DNA of 64,000 nucleotides from Pelecanus crispus (lineage: Eukaryota; Chordata; Aves; Pelecaniformes; Pelecanidae), in NCBI RefSeq assembly GCF_030463565.1, contig NC_134652.1:18391397-18455396 (forward strand), read 5' to 3'. The translations under genes and the position numbers were made by a program. Under the pieces are notes generated by a model. It made no database searches. It saw only the letters and a list, made by a program, of their open reading frames with translations, and had not been told where the DNA came from. Shown one piece after another: positions 23,513 through 38,406 of this stretch. The number at the start of each line of letters is the position of its first letter. Position 1 is the stretch's first letter.

Positions 23513-26500
23513 AAAGCTAACACATAAATCCAAATCATCAACTTACCGGTCTAACACCTTAATAACAAGGTCATTCTTCAGTTCTTTTAAGAGTTTGTCC
23601 CTGAGATCTGGTGTTGAAGAATTGTAAAAGTTTTCTTCCATTTTTTCCAGTGTCCCTCACTCTTTTCCAGTCTGGTGCAGAGAGGCTACAGTCAAGAGGC
23701 TATCATGCAGGCTCGCAGATACGTATTTTAGTGTACACTTAAAGAAAGATACCTAGTCCAGGCTTTCCATATGAAGAGAAAACAGAAGTTTCTACTCTCC
23801 AAATATCAGTAACTACAACACTAAGTCATCTTAGGTAGAACGCAGCTATGTCAACAGCCAGGGCAGAGCAACGTAATTAAGAAAAATGTGCATTGCGTGG
23901 TCATCCAACCATGACCCAGAGCTCTGAGCTGAAGACGAAGGACTCTGCTTATCACAAATTTTATTCACCTTGATCTTTTAACTGGCTACACAGTGTTTTC
24001 ATATGGATGTTTGCTATATATGTGCATAGCTAAAGCTTTTTTTTCCCCCACTTACGGAGGTTTAAGACCAAAAAGCTGAAAATGTAGTCAAAGCATTTCA
24101 CTGTATTTATCAAAAGTAAATAAATCAGATCATGGAGACACATTTGGCAATGAGTAGGAGGAAACCATGCAGAATTTTGCTTGAAAGAGTGTAGTCATGC
24201 TGAAGAGCAAGTCCAGACTAGTTTGGAGATAGGGAAACAGGGACCTCGATTTATGCTGAACAAGAAGCCAATGAGTGATTTGTCATTTCTAGTGAAAGCA
24301 CTAAGTTTTCTACCCTAACCAGTCATAGCAGAAATTTCACAGTGCAACAGCTTAATGCAGAGACAGAGACAAAAATGCTACAGGGATGTCCCAGCATCAC
24401 ATAACCCACAGTTTTCTGAGGGCTCATTCTGCCCTGGCTGCAGTGGAAGAGGTCAGACTGGAGGGGAACACTGGTTCAAAGTGGTTTGAACCGCAACTAC
24501 AAGTGATAGAGAGTAATAACCCTAACACGAGTACAGTCCTCTACCTACACTGTCCTCGCAGGTGGAGGAAGAAGAGGGGACGGTGCAGGGGACATCCGAG
24601 CACTGCAGGGAGGGATTTCTCACTGCCCTGCACATAGCCCAGCGGTCGCAGGCAGCACGCTGCCAGTGTAATTCCTGTCAAAATTGCACTTTCCACGGTT
24701 CCTCTCCTTTTGCTATCTCATTATTATTGATCTGGTAAAGCCTGGAGCGCTCTGTCTTCCGGCAGAGCAGGTAAGGAAGAGAAAGGAGTTTGCTGAGCCG
24801 ATTGCCAGCTTGTGGCAGGCTTCATCTCTGATCTTGGTGGTCCCTCTAGAGGTAAAAAAGCAGTGCTGTTTCCAAATCTGTTTATTCCTAGACATCCCTG
24901 CCGAGTTAGCAAACTAGGATAGGAGTTCTGAGATGCTGGCACGTATCCAAGCAGGTCTCAGGCTGAGATTCGTCTACTACAAATTACCGGGTTGTAGTAC
25001 GCATCGAGTTGTACCAGCTTAAAATACGCATCAGCTGAGCACAGGCTCTGGTGCTGCACTCAGCCCTGACTTGTTTCCAGCTCCTTTAAACCTGAGGCCG
25101 AAGACTTCAATATGCTAAGAATGCTTACAGTTGACAGGTTTCTTTTTCCATACATTCATTCCTTTCTTCCCCAGCATTCATGTCTTCATTTTCAGGCACT
25201 GAAGGGAAAACTAAAACCACTTAAGTCCTGTTATCTGAATAAACAAAACTTGACATTATAAAAAAATAATTAAATAAACATTGATATCATCTAACTTAAG
25301 TTTAATTACACTCAGGAAAGATATCCAGCTCTGTTACTAATAAAAAAAAAAAAAACCATATATATTCTAGGAGCATTAGATCTTCTGCTTCTTTCTCACG
25401 GTGATTAGATATTGATCACAACAAGATCCTCAAGAGAAGAGATAGCAACAAAAGCTCTTTGTCTGACAGTTCTGCTGCGGATTGGCAGCATTTCACAGTA
25501 TGCATACCCAATTTCACACACACATACACACACAAATGCATATGCCTTCTGCTCTGCAGACACACACAGTCAATGGAGCTCTAAGCCACCAGCTTGTCAG
25601 TTACTGTTACCAGATGAACTGTGCGGTTCAAATCAGCAGGGAACCCACGGGAGTTGCAAAGGATTTTGCCATTGCATTTCAGTGGAACTGAGCTGGATCC
25701 TTGGTGAAGAGTACAGAAAAAAAAGTACACGTACAAACCTGGAAGCCAGAGCTGCAGCAAGCCTGATGGCAGTGCCTTGCACTGTGCTTCCTGAGGTTGT
25801 GGTGGTCTATCTGGGAGTGCAGCTACTTAGTCACAGGCTGCATCACTCCAAACCTGAGTCATTGGTATCAGCACTAGTTTCTCACCACAGCCCTTCGCTA
25901 GATCCCCATCAATCTGGCCATCACGGGAGACTTTCCAGGATAAATGTTCTGGAGCCAACAGAGGTTTACAGCGATACCAGCCTTGTCAAGCCAAGACATG
26001 ATTCATTAGCTAGCAAAATCAAATATTTGTGCACATAGCTTAAGTGTTTAAAAAAGCGCCTCTTTATCTAGCCTGCCAGCTTTCTCTCGTTCAGTATGGT
26101 GGCTCTCTGCACTTTGCCTGGAGTGCAGATACAAGTTTTCAGCAGCAGCCCCGTGCCCTCAGGTCTGATAATGAGCTCACCCAACTCCAAAGGAGTCTCC
26201 TTGACCAGCGACCATTAAAACCTTTAATGTGACCAAGACGTTAGTCTCCAGAGCATCCCACGACCTCTCCACTTACATGCTGGCAGTTCTTACACAGTCG
26301 TTCCTGCCAGAGTAGACATGATTCAGTGATCTTCATCCAGCCCATTCAATTATTTGGGGAGAGGCCAAACCACCAAGGCCAAGAGTCAGCAATTTTTATT
26401 TAGTGGGTATCTGAGTCACATGCCATTTAAAAAAAAAAACCAAAAAAAAAAACACCACACCACACCAACCAAACCCTGAAATTTCTAAGTGCTAACACCG

Positions 26501-29500
26501 AATATGGTACTAGTTCTCCCTGGTCTCAAGCAGCTGCCTCAACTTTCTGCCTTGGTTTAATTTATCTAGGAATTGAAGATGATAATTTGTCAATAAGGAA
26601 AAAAGATGTCTTTAAAATGCTTGGAGATGAAAACTGCTCTGGGTATTCTGGCTAGTATTGAATATTAGAATAGTAGCAATGAATGTATATTCTTGCCTTC
26701 CTCCAATTTGCTTTGAAGAATCACAAACAAACAAGACTTCAAAATAATCCTGACAACTTGTAAAAGGTATCTTTGGTAAAGTATTCCTGGCTTCCATGGA
26801 TTAAAAGACGCACACAGGATACAACTTCAACACAGGCAAAGGAGTTATCAAGATTACAGATGGCTAATGCATCTACTAGGTAGATTCATAAAAAGTAGAA
26901 AATTCTCCAGTGCCCTTTAGCTGAAGTGACTAAACACAATGGCACACTCAAGATGTCCAAGAACGTCAGGAAGGTTCTGTAGCTAGAATGACACCAGATT
27001 CAAGAATCTACCAATTCACTCATATACAAAGATGGTCCTGAATCTAAGGCACTCCCATGCATTCTCAGAACTGAAATCACTTTCAACTTGGGAATACTTA
27101 ATCACTTCTATTTCTTTTAAAATAGCACTGTATATATTGTAACCCTGTTTCAAGTGAGGTACTTCAAAATACTTTGCACACAAGCAAACCTGACAGGCTT
27201 CCTCACAGCAACCGCCTTGTTATGTTTTTTTCCACAGCACATAGAAGGTACCTGGGTTTTCTTTTATGCTGGGGCAAGCAGTTTGAAATCACATTGTATT
27301 ATCAAGAGCCTGCACAGACTGATGCTGTAAATGACCTGCTATCTGTCGCAGCTTCCTATTCAGCAACTCCAAGCTGAGTCTTGGAACTTAAATACCTAAG
27401 AAGCATACAAAAATTTTGTCTTCAGTTTGTGGGCATGTGGCAGTCAACATCAAATTTCTGTGGTGTAAAACCTGCCTGCTTTTGCTGCCCTCTCCTTGTT
27501 CTCATTACAAAATTACTCCAAGACTGAGTGACTTCAGTTTCTGCATGTAACATCTTAATTTATTTGAAACTATTACATGCATATATTCATTTACCCAGAT
27601 ATTTTTGCTAGTAATACTCAATGCCTTCTTTAAAATATGTGAACATGGCTAGGCTTTGAGATAGAGTATCATTCTAGATATACGCCTCAAAAGGTTCTGT
27701 TAGTAGGAATAAACCTGTAGCAATGGATAAAGAGTGTCAGGAAGAGGGCTTGGGTTTTGCTTGCTGTTTTTAATAAATTGTTTCCTTCTTCTGTTTAAAC
27801 CAGGGTGTTCTGTGAGTACTACTGAAAAAGCAACATCACTAGATACTATTGGAGAATTAGAAGGCAAGTGGCAGTACTAGATTTGACAGCTCTATAAACA
27901 GAAACATTTCATTATCAGGAAAAGTGCCATGGCAAGTTCAGCAAATTTCAGCCCAGTGCCTCCATCATTCTCGGCCAGGATTTCACAAGTAGAAATCACA
28001 ACAGTTCTCACAGCAGGCCATATCTGTGCTCTTCCTAAATACTGGTCCTCAAAGTAGCCAGGAGCATGACATGACATTCTCCTAAATCCATTTGCTTCAT
28101 ATGGCAAAAAGCCTGCAGGCAGTTAGTGTGACAGCGTTTGGGAACATACTGAGAATGTAAGATGCGCTAAAGCCATAAGCCACACTGAGGCAAGCAGCAT
28201 CCTTTGGGCTTCCAAAGAGCTTCTATTCCTGTGTCAGGTGAGACAGGCTCAGTGATCGTTTGGGCAATTAATATAGTCTCTAGGCCCTCAAAATAGCACA
28301 TATACATAACCATTCAGTCTTCTGCTTCTGAAGGAATGTATTTTCCTCACTTATTAATATCCCAGGTAAATAGGTTTTATGAGATAGAGAGCTACTCACT
28401 CAGATTACAGCTATTCCTACAGCTGGGAACAGGAATGGTACTAGAACCGTTTCTGGTGCATGCGACACTGAAAGTAATAAATTATTCAGTAAGGACTGTA
28501 CAAATTTTGACAACTTAAGAACAATAATTTCTCAGTATCAAAACTCCAACTGACTTCCGTTGGAACAGAACCGAGCTGTTGCCATAACTAGCATCAGATT
28601 TAAAAATTATTATGGGGATCCCTCAATTAAGCCTTGGTGGTGATATGCTTATGACATGTTTAAATTATGCTAATACAGCCTTTGAATGTTTTATTAATTC
28701 CACTGAGCAACCTGGCTGTTTCCCAGCCAGTTGGAAGCAGGTCAAAGTTAGGCAATGCTTCCAGGGCACACCCCTGACAGACATGAGTAATTACCCTGGA
28801 ACCCTACTGAGAACCTGAGAACTCTTTCTAAATGACTTGAAAAATAACCCACGTTACACTGCGTTTCCCAAGTTGAGGTTTTCTCTCTATACCAGGCTCT
28901 TAGTTAAGTAAGCAGTTTAGGTGTTCACAAGAAAATCCTGGTTGGAATTATGCCATTTATTCCTCTATTTCAGAAAGAAGCTAAAAATAGGAAGGCAGGA
29001 TAAATGCTGTGTTCTTCTGCAACACTGCTCAGCTCATTTAGCTGCTCCTCATGATACAGTTAAATAAAACAGTGATGATTCCGTGACACTAAAATTAATC
29101 TCGATACACTTACATAGATTTATGTTGCAAATAGTCCAAATTTGAAAATAGTTGAAAACAGATGCATGCACTGCATGTAACTTCCGCTACATCCATGTAT
29201 CCACTTTCCCTACTTCATGATCCATGGAGTATTACAGATCCACGGAGATTTGTCTGATCACATGTTGCTGGCTTGCTCCCTCATTTTCTCTGCCTAAAGT
29301 ATGTCTTAAGAAGTGAAATGTACATTGCTATTATTAAATTTTACATCATGACTGAAGTAGTTTCACGGGAAATGCAAAATCCCCATCAACGGAGATGAGG
29401 ACAGTGAAATAATATTTCTCCTGTCTCAAGGAGGATGTTGTAGCTATGCTGGAGAGCTCTGTCAATTCACTTTGTGTTCTGTAACCTCAGAATATTTCAC

Positions 29501-32500
29501 TGCTTGTCCTCATTTAACTGCAGACCATTAATCAGCCAAAAATGTATATTTTGGCATTGGGAGGCACTCACAAACCACTAGAGAAAGGCCATGAAATGAT
29601 ATTCAGTATGACCTAATCTGAACTCGGAAGCAAACCCAGTAGATTATTTTATTACTTCTCCTGTGGTTTTTTTCTCTGAATTCAGTCAATCTGTATTACA
29701 GTTCCTCAAAGCTGAGCAAGAAGGATGTCATTCTATCTTTTTAAAACAATTTCAGCTTTCAATCTGTTCCATTGATGGTAAAAAAAAAAAAAAAAAAAAA
29801 AATCAAAGCCTTCGTTGTCTTTTTGTTTCCAGTAACTACATTAATAGTTGCTCCATCTTATGTACTCTAAGACAAAGCCTGCCACCTCATGTTACTCATT
29901 TGATTTCAATGGAAGCATTTAGATGAGTTAGATTTGCAGGATTATTTGCATCCAGTGATTGCATGGCATGACTGTCACTCAGTTACTTGGGCCACAGCTA
30001 ACTTCTTTACAGAACGAGGAAGTGAAACTCAAACACAGAGGATGCAAATGTTCTTATCCATAGGTAAGACCAGGCTTCCATAGGCACTAATGCCAGATCT
30101 GTGTGCTGTTGGATCGTCCAGCAGTAGAAATTTGACCTGTATCAGGATCTATACAGATAACATTTTGATGTGATTAAAATAGTAAGAGTATAAACTACAC
30201 AGCTTATACTGGCTTTATAATTTTATGTTGGCTGTCAGAGGACGGGTGAGTCCTGTTCTTGTATAAAGTAACTGTAGCACTGAGACAATTGTGTTTTAAA
30301 TTTTAAACACAGTAAGTGTTTTAAACAAAGATGAACTATCAGAGAAACTTTATGCCAGATCAAAGCTTTGGGTCATGCAGCAACACATTTTTAAACCACT
30401 TGTGGAGTCCAGAAGTTGAACTTAATATTTTGTTAAACCACAACCAAAGTTGGTTACAGCATCAGTCGCTCTGTGTCTGCAGCATTATACCTCTGATTTT
30501 TCATAACAAAATTAATAATTTAAATCTAAGTAAAATGTGGGTCAGGTTTTTTTCATTTCACTTCTAGATAATCACCGTGGAAATGCTTATCTGAAATCTT
30601 TAATAAGCATGGTCAGGCAGTAAAACCTATCCGTTGGAAAAGTCAGTCTAATCTGACATGCTTTTTTCCATATTTAGCCCCTGTGATCCAACATACATGT
30701 TGATCTAGCAAAGAACATCTGACATTGTTTGAAAAGCCAACTTTTCCATGGCAACCCCAACCAAGCATATCAGTGTTTGAGCATTGCTCTGAACATCAGT
30801 CTCTAATAACTTACCAGTTCATGGTCACTCCTATTAATCACCGGCTTCTGCTCTTCTCCAACTCCATCCCACCATATGCCCCCTCCCTGATCAGTCAGTC
30901 ACCTGCAGCCACATATTCACCCCAACATTACTGAGATGCATTTCCCTTCACCTTCTGCAGTTGAGAGATCTTGCTCCCCTACAGCACCATGTAGACACAA
31001 AAAGCCAGTTTTCAGTATGTAAACACACTGATGCATGCAACGGGATAACTTTAAATGGCACTGTTTATGTTCAGAAAACTTTTAAAAGAGGATCAGAACT
31101 GGGTTCAATTCAATTCTGGTGGTTATTTACAAAAACCAACCAGGAACCAACAATAATACCACTTTGCTTTTATAGCTAAGTAACAGAGTAAACTGCAAAC
31201 TGCAGATGGTAAACTCAAAAGAATTCTACAAGCATTTTCAAGCAGAGTAATTTAGAAAATGTAACAAACTTCCACAAACACCCAGCAGTATCAATCAAAT
31301 TATTTCTTACAAGCAATACCTACTCTAATCACAGTCATATACTAAGCAAAGCAATGACTCAAACACAAAGATTGACTTTTGCCATCTGTTTTGAAATTGT
31401 TGGACCGCCACATGAAGAAAAAACACAATCTGGCATTTCTTAAGACTGAGGCCGTTAGTGAGAGGAGAAACATGAAGTGCTAGTTTGTTTTCTTGCCAAA
31501 AAGAGTCTTGTACAAATTTAAATAATATGGTAATATATGAGTGTTTCACAGATACTGTTTATTTACAATATTGATATCGCTAATTTCAGTTTGTGATTTA
31601 TATTTTTTTTCCTACGCAGTGTTTTTCACTCAAAATGCTAAGCAAATGTGACTCCATTTTGCCAACAGCGCAAAAAAGATGGTTCTTACACATTGTCCTC
31701 AAAGTAATTCTGAATGGGACAGGAAAAAAAAAATATGACTTTATTAGAAATTGTGCACATGATCACAGCAATGCAATGTGCAAAGCAACTAAACACAGCC
31801 CAGTCACAGATGCACACTGACTCTTGACAGCACTTTTCCTCCAAGTCTGAGGTTGGTTAAGATGCAGAATGAGCAATGTCTCATCAGTTCCTCTCCTCTG
31901 TTACACAGTGGTGGTGATGGAGATCACCCTTTTCTTCCTAGAGCAGAACCTATCTTAATACTGTCTCTTTCCTCATTGTTAAGCAGTCAGTGCTGATTAA
32001 TTTAAACAAAAAGAATACTTACCACTGAACCCTTCCTCCCACGAGGTGTTAACTACCTGTCAGGGCACAGCCTTTATACAAGTCTGCATAGGTGTTCATC
32101 AAACAGTCCCAAATGGAGACCCTAATACAAAATGAGGGTCACTGTTTCAGATGAGAGTACCACTGGCAATGAGCTGTGAAACCAAACCCTTTGGGTTCAT
32201 TTTACCTTTCTATCCAGATATCCTTTCAACTGCATTGTTCATTTAACACACTTTTTAAGCCAGCCATCACAATGCATTTAACGATATCCAAATGGAGGTA
32301 TGTTTCTGCATTTTAATGATGCAGTGGGTGTAATGAGTCACAACGCAATGAGTCAAAATAAAGAGTACTGACTCATGTCTATTAAAACATGTCTCAACTA
32401 GATGTGTTGTGACTAGATAATTATGGACTGAATAGCATAAGAAGATATCAGGAAGCAGAAGTGAAGGGTCTATTTGTCCATAAAGCCTGAGAAAGGTACA

Positions 32501-32885
32501 TCCACACACTAACCACATACGATATAGTTAATCAGCTCCTTCAACACGTGACCATGTGCCTGGCAGTAAAATGTGTCCCAAACATTTAAAAATCTCAAAT
32601 TCTTTCAGCATAGTGAGATGCAAAGATTACATTAGGAGCCCCTGGGCTCTGACTATCAGATACAGAATTGGCCACATCCATCAGACACTGCTGCAGAACC
32701 AGGACCCAGATCTCATTGTGATCTGTGATCAGATTAGGATACACTACTATTCCTACATACTGCAACACCAAACCACAAGCTCATCACTACCAACACAACT
32801 GAATAAGGTGCAGCACTTCTAAATAACAGACCAAGGAGCACAGTACTTGAAACACACATAAACCCTGTGGGATTTGGCAGGATGT
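23513..32885. other. Intergenic, one unusually long open frame
   Basis: No recognisable gene. The stretch includes the 25,412-26,038 open frame (listed separately), a (CA)n tract near 25,515-25,534 and a pure A run at 29,780-29,802. Confidence 0.45.
25412..26038 (+). other. Unexplained 208-codon open frame
   Basis: A reading frame of 208 codons that begins at a TTG. The first in-frame ATG is near 25,766, leaving about 90 codons. The translation is low-similarity text with a His/Thr stretch caused by the (CA)n tract and no domain, signal peptide or motif that I can identify. There are no obvious flanking splice sites or CpG promoter. It is long for random AT-rich DNA, but nothing else supports coding, so I do not call it a gene. 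Confidence 0.15.
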
Positions 32886-33019
32886 GCTGCAGCCCCAAGT
32901 CTGCTGAAATATATCATTCTTCATGTTTGGTTTTTTGCCTTGTGGTCACAGAGTAAACCATGCTGTGACCCTGGCAAATATGCTGGAAGACAGTGCAACA
33001 CAGACCAGCCAGTGCTACA

Positions 33020-33400
33020 GGGAAGCTGAGGACTCCCACAATAGCAAGGTGAAAATGAGCCAACAGTATGCCCTGGCACTGAAGGCATCTGGCCTGCATC
33101 AACAGGACAATAGCAAGTAAATCAAAAGAAGTGATTATTACCCTCTACTTAGCACTCACTGGACCACATCTAGAATACTTCATCCAGCTTTGGGACCCCC
33201 TCCTTCTGCTAGTACAACAAAGACATTGACTAACTGGAGCAAATTCATCGGATGGCCACCAAGATGGCTGGGGACTGAAGCACTTGCCCTTTGAAGAGAA
33301 GCTGAGTGATCTGGGCTTGTTCAGCCCAGAGACAGCTCCAGAAGGACCTAATAGCAGCCTTCCTTTACCTAAAGGGAAGTATAGCACTCTACACATCCCT
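33020..33400 (+). mobile_element. Old CR1 LINE relic, C-terminal ORF2 region
   Basis: Sense-strand CR1 text. It contains a 'ccaacagtatgccctggcac' stretch (near 33,060), the PLLSTHWTTSRILHPALGPP-type stretch (near 33,140-33,200), 'gatggccaccaagatggctg' (near 33,252) and 'ctgggcttgttcagcccaga' (near 33,311). Frames are broken. It ends before the 3' tail. Older than the copy at 1-1,356. Confidence 0.7.
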
Positions 33401-33479
33401 GCCTTACCCCGGTGCATGTATATCAGGACAGACTTGAAACAAGCTCAGTAAGTCCTCTGAACAAACAGAGGATATTAAT

Positions 33480-36400
33480 GGTTACTTTCAGTAGCAGCAG
33501 TTGGGTTTTCATTAGCAAAAAACTGGAAGTGTGAGGTTTTCCACTTGTTCCTGGCTACAGAGCCAAAAACCTACCAGTCAAGTATTTCAACAAGAAGCAC
33601 TGCAAAGACCAAGTCCTCCTGTGGATGTGAGCCCACATCTGCATGCAGCTCTCCTCCATGGCAACCACTAGCAGACAAAAGCATTAACTTCGTGGTACTC
33701 TGCCTGGGCTGGCTCCTAATTTGGCAGCTCCGGATATTATATTAAAAAAAAAAGTCTCCTTTGTTGGACCTTAAGTTTGAAATGAAAAGGAACAGGCCAC
33801 TTTGCCCCACTTAAATTCTGTGAATATAACAAATCAAAACATGTTTGACAGGAACAACATATTCAGGACAGGAACAACTGCTCTACCCCTCCATCCCTGA
33901 GCTAACTGCACGACAAATAACCTTTCCTAAATTCCAGTCAAATGAGCTGAAGCCTTCCAAGCAGGAAGTACATATGCTTTAGATGCAAAATTCCTCCAGT
34001 CTTTTCAGTTACTGACAAAGTTATTTCCTAAACCAAGAGTGTGACTTACAGAAAAGAACCCCTCAGTACAAATTATATCCACCAACACTCTTCCACTTAT
34101 ATGAACACTTCCTTCATCCAACACATTATCAAAACCATATACATTTATCCTAATGCCAAATAAAACATTCATGGGCACACATTTTTATAATAGCTTCCCA
34201 GAGGATGGGAAAACACTTAAAGCCAAATTGTTTATTAAAATGCTTCATGAAAAGCATGTATCATTCAGGCCAGAGCATTCTCAGATGCTTTCTCTCTTAA
34301 TAGCCATATTAACAACTAAAGTCGACAGTTCCAAAGGATATTTACCAGCTAAGTTCAAATCTAACAATCACATTTTAGTAGCTATTCTGGGAATCCAAAT
34401 CCCCCGACAACTTTGAAAATCTTGCCCAGAGTACCTTTAACATTCAATAGAGGCATTTACAAATACAACCCTGGAGTACTTTCAGTAGGAGACCGCCCTC
34501 GCTAATGCTTCTGAAGTGTTACGACTGTTTTTACCCACATGCCACATTTCATCTAGGACCATGCTGCAAGAGAGCTCTGTGAGCTGTTACAGTCCTGTCT
34601 TTAGAGTGATTCATTCCCTTTAATTAAATGCCCTTGAAATATTACTGCTATAAGTGTCATCAGATGCAGCCTTTGTTTGAAAATAAGATCAACAAGTACA
34701 GTAACAAAAGCAGAGCTAACTTTCTCAGCCCTAAGAAACACAGGAACTAAGTTTGATTTTTTTTTTTTTTTAAATAACACTCAGTTCTACAAAACTGAGA
34801 TTCTCTTACATTACAACTCTAAAAATGCAGTCCTTCAAAAATGTCTTTTATGGCATTACCATCCCTTTATTCAGATGACCAAGGAGCATCAAAACAAAAG
34901 CAAGAACCAATAAACAAAACAACAATTAACGTAATGATTGAGCCATTATGTAAATATTTCTTTCAGTGCTATGTCATCCCAGAATTCAGTTTCTGTCTTG
35001 AACTCCGCTTACATAGCTGAAGTGACTGAATCATCTAATTCTGCCAGTAAAGACAAATCTGAACTTCAAACATGTGTCTTATGACAATAGGCACAGAAGT
35101 AAAACAATGTGTCAGTCTTCAGGAACTGTTGTACTCCGTGGTTGATGTACGATTAACACTAAAACAATATACCAGAAACATGTAAGAGGAGGAAAAGGTT
35201 TCTAACGTAGAGAGATGGTGGTTCTTAAGGATCAGAGTATTTGCTGTTCTTGGCAATTACCTGCAAGTTCTTCATTTGTATTTTACAAACCACATTTCTC
35301 TTTCCACAGGCCAGGAAGAACCACCAAAAAATTAGGGGAGGAAAAAGCAGCTTAAACACATAAATGCATGCACCAACTCCTGAGATACAGATCTAGCCTC
35401 CCAGTAACTACAAAGAGAAGTCAGCTCACCCACCATGTCTGAAACTGTGTTAGGACTATAACCTGTGAGTTACAGGTCCATAAATTGTAAGACTTCAGCA
35501 GCATCCTCTTTAGAAGATTCCACAAAAATGTTACAAGCATTTTAGTCCAGATTTCACAGGTTACCTTCTAACCTGTTTTGGATGTAGTTCAGGGCCATAA
35601 TTTTTCTTGGGGAATTCCAAGAATAACGGTGTTTCTTGCTATCTGGCACCTTTTCAAAGCACAGACAGCAGCTCTCTCAGCCAATCTCATTTCCCCCGTG
35701 AGACACACATATTTGCTTAGGTTATTCACAGCCATTCACAGAAAGCAGATACCCATTTCAAAATGGTTTCATAACATTTAGTTCTGTTTTCTATTCTCTC
35801 AGATTCCATATACTACACATAAGTGGAAAACTTCACATTGCCAGTTTCTTGCTAATGAAAACCCAACTACTGCCACTGAAAGTAGTCTTTAATATCCTCC
35901 ATTTCTTCTAAGGACTGGCTGAATATGTTTTGATTCTGTCCTGACTTAAACACAGGGGACGAAGGTGGAAATACTTAGAGCACTGTACACAGCCTTGACC
36001 ATCAAAAGTAGATAAAATCTGCACCGGTTACAGAAATACCACTAGTTATTACTTTTAGGACTGATTATAAGACACACAAAGAAGCTGTATTGACCTACTC
36101 TCATTACAGTTGCACTACTCACACTGCCATTTAATCACCTAAACTCTGATCTTGGAAACTCTAGACTCTCAAAGCAATTGGCCTCAGTCTGGAGGCTCCA
36201 GGACTGTTCTCAACTCTTCCAGTCAGAGCTAAGGCATAAGCTGAGATGTATGCTTCCTGCAGATAACAATGTGGCTGTACAGAATTGCTTTGGCTTTTTC
36301 AATAGGATGATTTTCTGGATGTCTCTAAGATCAGAAAAACGCATGCTAGGAGCAATCCTTGCTTTGAGCAGGATGATGAGGCTTTTTCCAAACCTATCTT

Positions 36401-38100
36401 TTGATTGCGTGAAAAGCAGACACACATGTTAACTGTTCACAAGATCAAAAACTCAATTAAAATAGGTTGTAATGTGTGTGTAGCAGCTTGGAGAAAGACA
36501 ATGTAGAAGCATTACAAGGATCTGAAGTAGGTAGTTCCACAGCTCAGTCATCTTTGTCATGTGGCAAGTAACTACACCGTAATTGTTTTATCTGATTACT
36601 ATTAGCTTTATCAGGATGATGTTTCCTATCCAATTCAGACAAGCGCATCTGAGAAATGAGCCAGCAAGTATCTACTTTTTTTTTTTTTCCCCGTGCTTTA
36701 ACAGTTCAGCAACAGACTAATCCACAAGATTAGAAAGCTCTAGGGGGAGGCAGCAGCACTGATGATAAATTCTCCCAATAAGTAAGAGTAGAGATGTCAC
36801 TTCCCTGTTTGGGCCCATTGTAACAGGTTTTTAGCATGTTGGTGTTTCATTCCCTTCCTCCTCTTTAAGCAGGCAACACATTTTTGAAGGCCATAAAGGT
36901 GTTGTGAATGACTACATCTCCATTAGGAATATGGTTTTGAGATTTATCTTACCTTTGAAATGTAAAATTTGGTATTACCTTTCTTCAGGAATAAATAATT
37001 TTAAAACAATGTATCTGCAAATACAAAAGTTAGCTTAAGCATGTACTTGTCTATCAAACAATGTATAGAAATGAGACTAAAAGCCACTAGAACAGGAAAG
37101 TACCGCATTATCAATAGCCCATAGATCTCAGATAGCTAATCTAAATAGTATTTTGAAGCATTTTCTCAATTATGTATGCACACACAAAAATTACCAACAC
37201 TTTTTCCTCTCAAATATTTTCTTCAGAAAACTATCTAGTGTTACGTAACAAAATCTGTCATAAACAGAAACTCCCCAACAGATGTGTCCTCAAAAACAAG
37301 ACCTTCCACATATGAGCACACCTTCTCAGGTGAAATGGATCACTGAAGTCCATAGGACTACCTGTTAAAAGTTAGGCATGCGTGTGTACAGTAACAGGCT
37401 TTTATGGCCCTGGCTACAGAGTCATTAAACTGGTTATGTCAAAAAGTTGGTTTCCATTTTCTTAATTAAAAAAAAAAAAAAAAAAGATGTCTGAGCATGG
37501 GTAGAAGCAAAAAGTTACATATACTCCCTCAACATAAATTACATCCAAAGCGTTTCTTCTCCATTGCTTTGCATGGCTCGTTATATTAGGTTTTACATTC
37601 TCATTAGCTAGTTGTTTGGATACTTATGAATTCAAAGATGTAAACCACTATAAAGCACCAAGTATTGTTTTGTAAGATCTCCATAGCAGGGGGTTAAAGG
37701 GGAAAGCATCTAGAAAAAACACGTCCTGCATACAAACCAGGTGCACAGCACCTCCTGCTACCCCAGCAGCACAAGTGGGAGCTCCTGTGGGTGATCGTGC
37801 CAGGATGCAGAGGCCCCTCCACTCAGGTGAACAGCACAGGGTATTTAAGAGCCGGATGCATGCTACTACAAACCTTCTCCCTGGAATTTAACTGGCAGTA
37901 AACAAGAGCTCACCCACAAAATAGATCTAATACTTGAGCCTCATAGCTTTTGCAGCCCGAGAGATCTATGTCCTTTGCCGCTAAAAGGAAAATGTGTCTC
38001 AAGCGTTAAGAGAGCTAAATGAGACACAGCTCCTGGCACCATCAGTCCACGTATTAATAAAAATCGCACAGCTGAATCAAAAAGGGAAGAGGCTCCAAAA
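33480..38100. other. Upstream flank of CCNJ, no gene seen
   Basis: No exon, RNA gene or repeat recognised apart from short A/T runs (34,758-34,771, 36,678-36,689, 37,466-37,484). GC content rises from about 37,700 toward the CpG island. Confidence 0.5.
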
Positions 38101-38406
38101 GGGGAAAGAGGAAAACAGCAAGGAAAAAGGTGCTATCAGGTGCTCAGGGGGCTCAGCACCGCCGTGCTCCGGCCGGGGAGAGCCCCGCTAACCCGGCTCT
38201 CCCGAGACACCCGGCGGGAAGGCCCCAGGCCCCCGCAGCCCCCCGCAAGGGTTACACCGCGCCCGGCCCCCGCGAAGGGGCGAGGCCGAGGCGCCGAGCC
38301 CTCCCCGCCTGCGCGCGGCCGCCCCCCCCTCCCCGGGCCCCCACCGGGGCGGCCGCGGCAGCGCCCGGCCGCGGAGCGCGGCGTGCCCCGTGAGCGCCGC
38401 ACCCCG

